Assembly: GCA_963735445.1 (NCBI GenBank) | Contig: CAVTLC010000036.1 | Coordinates: 1-64,000, forward strand | Reading direction: 5' to 3' | Length of the DNA stretch: 64,000 nt | From: AP-15 sp963735445 | Lineage (GTDB): Bacteria > Pseudomonadota > Alphaproteobacteria > ATCC43930 > CGMCC-115725 | Part shown: piece after piece, positions 56,806 through 64,000 of the stretch | How positions within the stretch are numbered: position 1 is the stretch's first letter | Layout: every line of letters begins with the position of its first letter | Program-made: the position numbers and the translations under genes | Notes under the pieces: model-generated | The model's database searches: none | Seen by the model: only the letters and a program-made list of their open reading frames with translations | What the model was told of the DNA's origin: nothing

Positions 56806-58770
56806 ATGGCGACCAAAACGCAAATCGTCGATTTTTTGGGGGACAAAGCGCTCGTCCTGCCTGCGTTGTTGGACAATGCGATTGTCGCCAATGAGCAGGC
56901 GAAGTATGTGCTCGGTCTGCTGCAGATTGCAGCGAACAATGCGGATAACCCGTCAGAGGCAGCGCCGCCGACCCTGAAATCAGAACGTGAGGTCTGTGGG
57001 CTCGGTGATGCGAGCTTTGACCACTGTGTGGCCGATAGCCTAAGTGACGGACATGGCAATTACAACATCCCCAACGCCCAACGGCTGATTGCCGTTCTTG
57101 ATCAGGCGATGGCGGCGATGCTGGCTCCGTTGGCTTTGATCGCTAGCAGTTCGGACGCGGCGGCCGCGCGCCACGAACCTTATCGCCGACGTCTCGAGCA
57201 GCTTGTACGTGCCCGACCAGCGATCGTTGACGATATGCTGAGCCAAGAAACCATCACAGCGATGACCTCTGGCAGGCCGGCTGCGGGGGACGGCTTGCAC
57301 CTGCTGATCATGGATCTGCATAAGGAGCTGAATCAGCTGCAAGCCGACATCTCGACCGAAGAGGTCGACGGCGCGCAGGCCTATGGCATTTCAGAAGCCG
57401 ATCGCCCGTTGATTGCCGCTTTTATGCGAGGCGTCAAAAAAACCGCTCCGCTGAAATTCGACCATCCCGGTCTGGCGACGATAGCGGCGCGCTCCGGCGG
57501 CGCCCTGCTGATCCAGAACGATCTGGGTACGACCGCTGCCCACGTCTTGGTGGTCCGTATTTCGCAGATGGAGGTCGTGTTCACCCATACCGACATCCAC
57601 GCGCAGCGGCTCCGCTTTTTCCAAAGCCTGTTCGATGGGACCGGGACGCAGTGGGACGAAGTGCAGTCGCACCAAGCGTCAGCGATCGCCAAGGGCGATC
57701 TGTTCTATGTCGCGCGCGGCCGCTTTACCGCGCAAGACGCCGCCGCCTTGTCCGGCTTTCTGGAGCGGCTCGGGTCCCGTCTGGTGTTTCTGATCGATTG
57801 GAACCGGGCCCGCAAGCGATTGCGATTGCTCGTGCCCAACGAAACCGCAGTAAAAATCCTGCGATGGGCCGCCGATCATGAGTTCGGCCATCGCGGTTTC
57901 TTGATCATGGGCGGTGAGCGGCTCGTCTACGATGCGCTCGAGCAGGCCATAAAGACGCCATTGCGCTATGGGGAGCCGCTGCATGAAATGATCGGCGACG
58001 AGGTCGCGCGGGACTATCTGTGCTTTGTGTTGCAAATCACTGCGCGCGGTCTTCTCCAACATCAATCGGCAGAACTGATCCGCGATCAGGTGCGGGCCGA
58101 GCTATTCAATCATTTTCGCTCCGCCGAGCAGCGCCTGCTGAGCGATATCGGGCGCCACGCGGCGATCATTCTTCAGCTTGCCGGCAGGCTGCGCGGAGTG
58201 TTGCGCCAGGGGCCGGCCGCAGCCGGCGACGCGCTAGCCCAGAATGCGGCGCAGGCGAAGCTGGCGGAGACCCGCGCCGATGAGATTGTCAGGCAGACGC
58301 GCTTGACGGTGCGGCGAATACCCGGCACCGATGTCTTTAGCCAGATCTTACAGATTGCCGATGACGCGGCCGATGACCTCGAAGAGGCCGCGTTTCTCGC
58401 CGGTTTGCTATCGGGGTGCGCCGGATCCTCGCAACTGCCGGCCTCGCTGCTGGCCCTGTCCAATTGTCTTGTCGAAGGCGCTCAAGTTTTCCAGCGCGGC
58501 ATCGGCGCGGCGCAACACGTGCATCGCGGCGGCGAACGCGAGAACATGCAACAATTTCTCGAGGCGGTTGACCAGATGGTGACAATCGAGCATCAGACCG
58601 ACGAGCAGGAGCGCGCGGTAACCGTGGCCTTGATCAAGTCGGACATCGATTGCCGGCATCTCCATCTCGTCAGCGGGATCGCCAGTCATTTCGAATCAGC
58701 CGCCGACGCGCTGTTGCGCGCCAGCTTGATATTGCGCGATCATGTTCTCGGTGAGGTCATGTTCGCGTAG
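56806..58770 (+). CDS. Large orphan protein with PhoU/DUF47-like C-terminus (654 aa)
   Basis: Mostly helical, no membrane segments or signal peptide. Residues about 1-150: helices and a Ser/Ala-rich stretch. About 225-400: a mixed alpha/beta core (GGALLIQNDLGTTAAHVLVV, VVFTHTDIHAQRLRFFQSLF, FLIDWNRARKRLRLLVP, FGHRGFLIMGGERLVYDAL) that I cannot place. About 430-654: long helices with ILQIADDAADDLEEAAFLAG and MVTIEHQTDEQERAVTVALI, resembling the PhoU/DUF47 bundle. It might bind a nucleotide or phosphate-related ligand. A real gene by length and composition; function unknown. Confidence 0.65.
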   Translation: MATKTQIVDFLGDKALVLPALLDNAIVANEQAKYVLGLLQIAANNADNPSEAAPPTLKSEREVCGLGDASFDHCVADSLSDGHGNYNIPNAQRLIAVLDQAMAAMLAPLALIASSSDAAAARHEPYRRRLEQLVRARPAIVDDMLSQETITAMTSGRPAAGDGLHLLIMDLHKELNQLQADISTEEVDGAQAYGISEADRPLIAAFMRGVKKTAPLKFDHPGLATIAARSGGALLIQNDLGTTAAHVLVVRISQMEVVFTHTDIHAQRLRFFQSLFDGTGTQWDEVQSHQASAIAKGDLFYVARGRFTAQDAAALSGFLERLGSRLVFLIDWNRARKRLRLLVPNETAVKILRWAADHEFGHRGFLIMGGERLVYDALEQAIKTPLRYGEPLHEMIGDEVARDYLCFVLQITARGLLQHQSAELIRDQVRAELFNHFRSAEQRLLSDIGRHAAIILQLAGRLRGVLRQGPAAAGDALAQNAAQAKLAETRADEIVRQTRLTVRRIPGTDVFSQILQIADDAADDLEEAAFLAGLLSGCAGSSQLPASLLALSNCLVEGAQVFQRGIGAAQHVHRGGERENMQQFLEAVDQMVTIEHQTDEQERAVTVALIKSDIDCRHLHLVSGIASHFESAADALLRASLILRDHVLGEVMFA

Positions 58771-58893
58771 CGGCGATGCGATGCTGCGCGAGCCGCGAGG
58801 TCTGCCATGGAGCGGCCCGGCTTCTGCCGAATTGGCATTATCAATCCGGCCTGCTTCACCCACTGCCTGAAGTTCTCGGTCGAGTAGCTGCTC

Positions 58894-58907
58894 TTGATGC
58901 AGATCAA
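58894..58907. promoter_or_regulatory. Perfect FNR/FixK box upstream of the first L,D-transpeptidase gene
   Basis: TTGAT-GCAG-ATCAA matches the consensus TTGAT-N4-ATCAA exactly and lies 105 nt before ATG 59013. The tandem duplication begins about 10 nt downstream, so the second gene copy has no such box. Confidence 0.75.
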
Positions 58908-58916
58908 GGCGTTCGC

Positions 58917-60892
58917 GGCAGTAATTAATAAACCTTGTCCCATCCATAGTGTTTGAGCCCAGGGAAGTAGATTCTCGGCATTGGCCACTCGATTCTAAGC
59001 CGCGGAAAAGGCATGCAGCGTGATAAATTCCAACGCCGGATCAGAATCGTCGGGATACTGCCGGCGATCGCGATCGCGACGGTGGCGATCGTCGTTGCTT
59101 GCGTTCAGGCGCTGCCGCCTCTGACCGACGCGCCAAAGACTACTGCCCCAGCGGTTTATGCTCCGGCGCCTCCGACCGTCGCGTCAACTGCTATTGCCCC
59201 AGCAGTTTATGCTCTGGGTCCGCTTGAGGTCGATGGCGAGACTGCGAGGCTACGAGCGGCCTTGCACCATGAGGTGCCGAATTTGATCGTTGATGCGCCC
59301 GAGGCAAGTCGAGAATGGACTGCCCGCGCACAATCCGCGATCGCCACGAGCGATTTTAAGATCGATCATCCGCAGTTTGTTGTTGTCGTCGACCGCAATC
59401 CTCGTATCCAGCAAATGCGAATTCTATTGGCTCAGTCCAATAAACCTTGGATGGACCTGGGCGGCACCAAGGTTTCGACTGGCCAGACCGGACGGCGCGA
59501 CTATTACGTGACGCCGACCGGGGTCTTTTTGCACACCGACGCGATCTTGGATTGGCGCGCTGAAGGAACCTTCAACGAAAATCACATCCGCGGTCTCGGG
59601 GTCAAAGGCATGCGCGTCTGGGATTTCGGCTGGCAGAATGCGACCAAAGGCTGGGGAACCGGGGAGACCGGCGACATCCGCCTGCTGCTGCACGCGACCG
59701 ACCCGGCTTATCTCGAGCGCCGCATCGGCCATCCGGCATCAAAAGGGTGCGTGCGTATCCCGACGGCGATGAACCGGTTCCTCGACCGTCACGGGGTTCT
59801 CGACGCCGAATATGAGCACGCCGCAAAGGAGGATCCTCGCTTTGCTGCGCTACTGCTTCCCGATCGGACCCCGACCGTACTGGCCGGCGAGGCTCTGATC
59901 ATGTGGCAGTAATTAATAAACCTTGTCCCATCCATAGTGGTCGAGTCGAGGGAAGTTAGATTCTTGGCATTGGCCACTCGATTCTAAGCCGCGGAGACGC
60001 ATGCAGAGCGATGAATTCCGACGCCGGATCAGAATAGTCCGGATACTGCCGGCAATCGCCGCGATCGCGACGGTGGCGATCGTCGTTGCATGCGTTCAGG
60101 CGCCGCCGCCTCTGACCGACGCGCCAAAGACTACTGCCGCAGCGGTTCATGCTCCGGCGCCTCCGACCGTCGCGTCAACGGCTATTGCCCCAGCAGTTTA
60201 TGCTCTGGCTCCGCTTGAGGTCGATGGCGAGACGGCGAGGCTACGAGCGGCCTTGCACCACGAGGTGCCGAATTTGACCGTTGATGCGCCCGAGGCAAGT
60301 CGAGAATGGATTGCCCGCGCACAATCCGCGATCGCCACGAGCGATTTTAAGATTGATCATGCGCAGTTTGTTGTTGTCGTCGACAGCAATCCTCGTATCC
60401 AGCAAATGCGAATTCTATTGGCTCAGTCCAATAAACCTTGGATGGACCTGGGCGGCACCAAGGTTTCGACTGGCCAGACCGGACGGCGCGACTATTACGT
60501 GACGCCGACCGGGGTCTTTTTGCACACCGACGCGATCTTGGATTGGCGCGCTGAAGGAACCTTCAACGAAAATCACATCCGCGGTCTCGGGGTCAAAGGC
60601 ATGCGCGTCTGGGATTTCGGCTGGCAGAATGCGACCAAAGGCTGGGGAACAGGGGAGACCGGCGACATCCGCCTGCTGCTGCACGCGACCGACCCGGCTT
60701 ATCTCGAGCGCCGCATCGGCCATCCGGCATCAAAAGGGTGCGTGCGCATTCCGACCGCGATGAACCGGTTCCTCGACCGCCACGGCGTTCTCGACGCCGA
60801 ATATGAGCACGCCGCAAAGGAGGATCCTCGCTTTGCTGCGCTGCTGCTTCCCGATCGGACCCCGACACCACTCGCCGGCGAGGCTCTGATCA
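58917..60892 (+). repeat. Tandem duplication, unit about 988 bp
   Basis: The segment beginning GGCAGTAATTAATAAACC at 58917 recurs at 59905, an offset of 988 bp that carries each L,D-transpeptidase gene with its leader. The 5' leader and first 300 nt differ by many substitutions and small indels, while about 59404-59690 and 60392-60678 look identical. At the junction the first gene loses its last residues. Confidence 0.9.
59013..59912 (+). CDS. L,D-transpeptidase, copy 1 (C-terminus cut by the duplication)
   Basis: 299 residues. A short basic N-terminus and hydrophobic stretch end in VVAC, a possible lipobox at Cys30, so the protein may be a lipoprotein. A Pro/Ala-rich linker precedes the YkuD domain; the catalytic signature GHPASKGCVRIPT holds the active Cys. 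These enzymes make 3-3 cross-links in peptidoglycan or attach lipoproteins. It ends LIMWQ where the repeat starts again, about 17 residues earlier than copy 2. A perfect FNR-like box lies upstream. Confidence 0.85.
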   Translation: MQRDKFQRRIRIVGILPAIAIATVAIVVACVQALPPLTDAPKTTAPAVYAPAPPTVASTAIAPAVYALGPLEVDGETARLRAALHHEVPNLIVDAPEASREWTARAQSAIATSDFKIDHPQFVVVVDRNPRIQQMRILLAQSNKPWMDLGGTKVSTGQTGRRDYYVTPTGVFLHTDAILDWRAEGTFNENHIRGLGVKGMRVWDFGWQNATKGWGTGETGDIRLLLHATDPAYLERRIGHPASKGCVRIPTAMNRFLDRHGVLDAEYEHAAKEDPRFAALLLPDRTPTVLAGEALIMWQ

Positions 60893-60963
60893 TCGTGGAC
60901 TCGGCGGGGAGTCCGCCCACCACCGCACAGACGGCTGCTGCTGCGGCGCATTCCGGCGATTGA
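60001..60963 (+). CDS. L,D-transpeptidase, copy 2
   Basis: 320 residues, about 95 percent alike to copy 1 by eye, with one extra residue in the signal region and an intact tail (LIIVDSAGSPPTTAQTAA). The VVAC lipobox and GHPASKGCVRIPT active site are the same. No FNR-like box in the duplicated leader; it might be read through from copy 1, 88 nt upstream. The longer tail suggests it is the original 3' end. Confidence 0.85.
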   Translation: MQSDEFRRRIRIVRILPAIAAIATVAIVVACVQAPPPLTDAPKTTAAAVHAPAPPTVASTAIAPAVYALAPLEVDGETARLRAALHHEVPNLTVDAPEASREWIARAQSAIATSDFKIDHAQFVVVVDSNPRIQQMRILLAQSNKPWMDLGGTKVSTGQTGRRDYYVTPTGVFLHTDAILDWRAEGTFNENHIRGLGVKGMRVWDFGWQNATKGWGTGETGDIRLLLHATDPAYLERRIGHPASKGCVRIPTAMNRFLDRHGVLDAEYEHAAKEDPRFAALLLPDRTPTPLAGEALIIVDSAGSPPTTAQTAAAAAHSGD

Positions 60964-61333
60964 CCATCGAATACGGGCCGTTCCACCGGCGATCCGCAGC
61001 TGGCCAAACTCGGCGGGACAGTCGGTTCGTCGTAATCGTCGAGCAGTCAAACCCGACCGAGTCGAGCACTCTGATCAAAGCAGGTCGATGAGATTGGCAA
61101 CCGGCGAGCCCGTACCGCACGAGCAATCCGCCGCCGCCGCTCGCGCCAGCAATCGCGCCGGCGAGGGCGGGATGACCGCCGGTTTGGCAAACCGAAGGTC
61201 GGGGTTCGAATCCCTCACCCGGCACCACTCCGGCACCAGGCTCCGACCACCCGCGAAGCATCCGGCGATTGCCGCCGGGCGGCCGTTAAATTACGGTCGC
61301 TTTCGGCTGCCCGATGAAGATAGGACGCGAACG
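60964..61333. other. Intergenic stretch with the tRNA-Thr 3' copy
   Basis: About 370 nt without a gene apart from the tRNA fragment at 61181-61227. It separates the transpeptidase pair from the dioxygenase genes and may be the right edge of the putative island. Confidence 0.5.
61181..61227 (+). repeat. Partial copy of tRNA-Thr 3' half (putative right att site)
   Basis: Reads GGTTTGGCAAACCGAAGG, then the T arm GGTTCGAATCC and the acceptor end ACCCGGCACCA. It matches 24990-25036 with two substitutions and one missing G, but here CCA is encoded. The 5' half of the tRNA is missing, so it is not a functional gene. Confidence 0.75.
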
Positions 61334-62620
61334 ATGAGCGTGGCGCAGACGACGGTGCCGGAGAGTTTTGTAACGGCCAAGATTTGGCCGGCGCTCGACT
61401 ACAGCCGGGTGCCGTACCGGCTTTACCATGACCCCGAAATCTATCAGCGCGAGCAGCAGCGGATCTTTCACGGCCCGGTATGGAATTACCTCGGCCTCGA
61501 CGCCGAGATCCCCAACCCGGGCGATTTCCGCGCCACCTATATCGGCGAGACGCCGGTCATCTTTAATCGCGACGAGACCGGCGTTGTCCGCGCCTTTGTC
61601 AATCGCTGCGCGCATCGAGGCGCGTTGGTGCGGCGCGAGCTCGCCGGCAATGCGCGCGAGCACATCTGTATTTATCATCAATGGTGCTACGGGCTCGACG
61701 GGCGGCTCAACGCGATCCCGTTCCGTCGCGGTATTCGCGGCAAGGGTGGGCTCGACCCGAGCTTTGACATGGGGGCGCACGGGCTCGCGGCACTGCAGGT
61801 CGGGCAAATCGGCGGCGCGATCTTTGGCACCCTTGCCGCCGACGCCGAGCCGCTCGAGGATTTCCTCGGGCCGGCGATCACCGCACAGATCGAGCGGCTG
61901 TTCACCCGTCCCGTACAGGTCCTCGGCTATAACCGCCAGCGCATCCACGCTAATTGGAAGCTTTACGCCGAAAACACCCGCGACAATTACCACGCGAGCC
62001 TATTGCACGAGTTTTTGCTGACCTTTGGCCTCGACCGCTCGACGCAAAAAGGCGGGGTGACGATGGACGCCCGTCACCGCCACAACATCACCTGGGCCGA
62101 GGCCGACAGCGACAATGCCGATTTCGCTCACCAGGCCTACAGCGATGCCCGGATCCGCAACGACTACCTGACATTGCAGCAGCCTGATCTCGTCGCCTTC
62201 CGGCGTGAGCGCAACGACGCGCTGAACCTGGCGGTGACCTCGGTGTTTCCGTCCTCGGTCTTTGTGCAGATCTCGAACAGCCTCGCGATCCGCCAGATCC
62301 GACCGCGCGGCGTCGACGAGTTTGAGGTGTTTCAGACGATGATCGGCTATGCCGACGACCCGCCCGAGATGAAGCAGCACCGGCTGCGCCAAGCCAATCT
62401 TGTCGGCCCGGCTGGACTCGTCTCGATGGAGGATGGCGAGGCAATCGAGATCGCCCATCGCGCCACCCGCCCCGATCCCGACCGCAATTCGGTCATCGAA
62501 TTGGGCGGCGCCGGCGCCATTTCCGACCGCGACTACCGCGTCACTGACGTGCCGTTGCGCGGCTTTTGGTCGTATTACGCCGAACTGCTCGGCATCGAAC
62601 CGGCCGGCGCGGTGCGTTGA
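61334..62620 (+). CDS. Rieske non-heme iron dioxygenase, alpha subunit
   Basis: 428 residues from ATG 61334. Rieske cluster ligands Cys92/His94 (NRCAHRGA) and Cys112/His115 (CIYHQWCYG); the catalytic mononuclear iron site includes NYHASLLHEF with His220 and His225. This is the aromatic-ring-hydroxylating dioxygenase alpha fold (benzoate/phthalate/anthranilate type). It oxygenates an aromatic acid with electrons from a reductase not present in this window. A beta subunit gene follows at 62840. Confidence 0.87.
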   Translation: MSVAQTTVPESFVTAKIWPALDYSRVPYRLYHDPEIYQREQQRIFHGPVWNYLGLDAEIPNPGDFRATYIGETPVIFNRDETGVVRAFVNRCAHRGALVRRELAGNAREHICIYHQWCYGLDGRLNAIPFRRGIRGKGGLDPSFDMGAHGLAALQVGQIGGAIFGTLAADAEPLEDFLGPAITAQIERLFTRPVQVLGYNRQRIHANWKLYAENTRDNYHASLLHEFLLTFGLDRSTQKGGVTMDARHRHNITWAEADSDNADFAHQAYSDARIRNDYLTLQQPDLVAFRRERNDALNLAVTSVFPSSVFVQISNSLAIRQIRPRGVDEFEVFQTMIGYADDPPEMKQHRLRQANLVGPAGLVSMEDGEAIEIAHRATRPDPDRNSVIELGGAGAISDRDYRVTDVPLRGFWSYYAELLGIEPAGAVR

Positions 62621-62669
62621 ACGCGGCGCTTACAATTCGTCGAGCAAGAGCTTTGCTTCGATCAGATCA

Positions 62670-62843
62670 GCGGTGTATTGCCGGCATTATGCCGCCGGGA
62701 GCGCGATCATCAGCTCGAGACTTGATCTGAACATCGGGTCCGAGCAGGATTTCCGCGGCTGGTTAGATTATGTCGACACTTATTTGGCGGTATGGATGCC
62801 CGGCTACCAAAAAGGTGAAAACCTGTATCGAGCCGCCCGATGA
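62670..62843 (+). CDS. Possible short coupled ORF before the beta subunit
   Basis: From GTG 62670 the frame encodes about 57 residues ending DYVDTYLAVWMPGYQKGENL and YRAAR; its TGA overlaps the ATG of the beta-subunit gene (ATGA). The overlap and aromatic-rich end look non-random, but there is no clear ribosome binding site and no family match. It could also be a fragment of another gene. Confidence 0.25.
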   Translation, partial: AVYCRHYAAGSAIISSRLDLNIGSEQDFRGWLDYVDTYLAVWMPGYQKGENLYRAAR

Positions 62844-63316
62844 CGGCCGAGCGGACGTTAATCCTTGATCTGCTCGCCGATTACGGCGCCTTGCTCGATC
62901 ACGGTAATTACGCCGCGTGGCTTGGCTTGTTCGCGCCCGAATGCACTTACAATGTCGTGCCGCGTGAAAATTACGACCGCGGGCTGCCGGTCGGGCTGAT
63001 CTATTGCGACAGCCGCGCGATGCTCGAAGACCGCATCATGGCGTTGCGTGAGGCCAACAAATACAACATCCACACCGACCGCCATCTGATCGGGCTGCCG
63101 CGCCTGAGTAGCACCAACGGGCTCGGGGCCGACGGGCTCGCGATCGAGGCACCCTTTGCGGTCTACCAGACCGACCAGGAGGGTGCGACCCGGCTGTTCG
63201 CGACCGGCCTCTACCAGGACCGGCTGGAGCGTGCCGGTGCTACCCTCAAGATCCGCGACAAGCTCGTCCTGCTCGACACCTTCGCGGTCCCAACCCTGCT
63301 CGCCACCCCACTTTAA
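62840..63316 (+). CDS. Aromatic-ring-hydroxylating dioxygenase beta subunit (SnoaL-like fold)
   Basis: 158 residues, usual size. TLILDLLADYGALLDHGNYA, LFAPECTYNVVPRENYDRGL, CDSRAMLEDRIMALREANKY and HTDRHLIGLPRL follow the ring-hydroxylating beta pattern. It forms a structural alpha3beta3 complex with the alpha subunit. The next gene is convergent. Confidence 0.85.
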   Translation: MTAERTLILDLLADYGALLDHGNYAAWLGLFAPECTYNVVPRENYDRGLPVGLIYCDSRAMLEDRIMALREANKYNIHTDRHLIGLPRLSSTNGLGADGLAIEAPFAVYQTDQEGATRLFATGLYQDRLERAGATLKIRDKLVLLDTFAVPTLLATPL

Positions 63317-63475
63317 CCCGCCTCAAGCCCGCTCTCACCTCGGTCGCGAGCGCACCCAATTCGGTCACCGCGCGCCGCAGGTCGCCGGCTGTTTGCTTGT
63401 CGAGGGTGTGCCGACGCGTAGCAGGTCGACGTCGACCTCGCTGTCGACAATCAACACAGTCCATTCCTGCTGGGA

Positions 63476-64000
63476 TCAGGCGCCGGGGGCCCCCGGTCCT
63501 TGGACAGTGATCACGATCCGGCGGTTTTTTGCGCGGTTGGCGGGCGTGTCGTTGGGCGCGACCGGATGGGTGTCGCCAAATCCCTTGGCCGAGATGACGT
63601 TCGGCTTGATGCCCTGGGAGATCAGATAGGTCACGACGGCGCCGGCGCGGCGCGACGACAATGTCAGGTTGTCGTTGATCCCGGCCCGCTGCAGCTCGGG
63701 CCCGACCGGCGTGTTGTCGGTATAGCCATAGACGACGATTGCCGCGTAGGGCAGGCCTTTGAGCCGGGGAACGATGTTGTTCGCCAACTCGGCTTTGCCA
63801 GCGGGGCTCAGCTGATAGCCGCCGGGCGGGAACAGCAAATCGCCGGCCTCGACAAAACTCGCCTCAGCCTGCAACGTCGCGAGCTGTCCCTGGAGCTGCT
63901 GGTTTTGCGCTTCGAGCTGTTGATGTTGCGCCTGCAACTCGTCATAGGCGCTCTGCGAGACGCAGCTCGATAACAACAATGCGGCTAGCGGAATGGCGGT
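63476..64000 (-). CDS. OmpA-family lipoprotein (5' end outside window)
   Basis: The minus-strand frame enters at the right edge as TAIPLAALLLSSC, a signal with lipobox LSSC, then a coiled coil (YDELQAQHQQLEAQNQQLQG) and an OmpA C-terminal peptidoglycan-binding domain (YTDNTPVG, LSSRRAGAVVTYLISQG, GFGDTHPVAPNDTPANRAKN, RRI). Anchored in the outer membrane and bound to peptidoglycan. The true start is beyond 64000. About 175 residues visible. Confidence 0.85.
   Translation of the reverse strand, partial: TAIPLAALLLSSCVSQSAYDELQAQHQQLEAQNQQLQGQLATLQAEASFVEAGDLLFPPGGYQLSPAGKAELANNIVPRLKGLPYAAIVVYGYTDNTPVGPELQRAGINDNLTLSSRRAGAVVTYLISQGIKPNVISAKGFGDTHPVAPNDTPANRAKNRRIVITVQGPGAPGA

Noticed and set aside
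58740..58988. Minus-strand frame overlapping the end of the 654-aa gene and the FNR box
   Set aside because: It covers the duplicated leader and a perfect regulatory box, and has no domain.

Overview
The window is high-GC DNA that reads like an alphaproteobacterium, most likely Hyphomicrobiales close to Bradyrhizobium. The pointers are FixK/FNR-type boxes, a proteobacterial tRNA-Thr(UGU), a palindromic repeat whose reverse strand reads VIPGLDPAIRG (a peptide I remember from that group), and a soil-type catabolic gene set. This placement is inference; no rRNA or marker gene is present.

Layout. 1-3.1 kb: end of a RidA gene, a two-domain retropepsin-like protease, surE and an SDR. 3.1-4.2 kb: nearly gene-free, with one possible 50-residue membrane protein. 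4.2-12.9 kb: a surface-glycan locus of methyltransferases, an RgpF-like domain, tandem GT2 domains and a GT4-methyltransferase, heavily frameshifted from 7.2 to 12.0 kb, followed by a serine-recombinase relic. 13.6-19.3 kb (minus): a peptide-type ABC importer operon whose binding protein has a Tat signal. 19.6-24.9 kb: SMP-30 lactonase, VOC-like protein, GST, BNR/Asp-box repeat protein and a Zn alcohol dehydrogenase.

24.96-61.23 kb: a tRNA-Thr gene and a partial copy of its 3' half, in the same orientation, bracket about 36 kb. This resembles an old tRNA-integrated island without a surviving integrase. Inside are an LLM monooxygenase/hydrolase pair, a SARP-like regulator, a diiron protein, OsmC, a catalase-family protein, gap, a CBS protein, a YhiI-RbbA-YhhJ type exporter, a six-gene run (ppsA, pfkB, alcohol dehydrogenase, GltD-like Fe-S flavoprotein, nifJ, DHOD-like), mgtA, several small orphan genes, a 654-residue orphan with a PhoU/DUF47-like end, and a tandem pair of L,D-transpeptidase genes. 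Seven FNR/FixK-like palindromes (TTGAY-N4-ATCAA or close) lie upstream of these genes. I read the segment as a low-oxygen fitness island: glycolytic and pyruvate:ferredoxin metabolism, export, Mg2+ uptake and envelope cross-linking under one regulator. 61.3-64.0 kb: Rieske dioxygenase alpha and beta subunits, and a partial OmpA lipoprotein.

Quality. Seven otherwise intact genes (ABC binding protein, hydrolase, osmC, catalase, yhhJ-like, ppsA, gltD-like) carry single-base frame breaks, some in homopolymers, so sequencing indels are likely. The glycan locus has far denser breaks and may be truly decayed.
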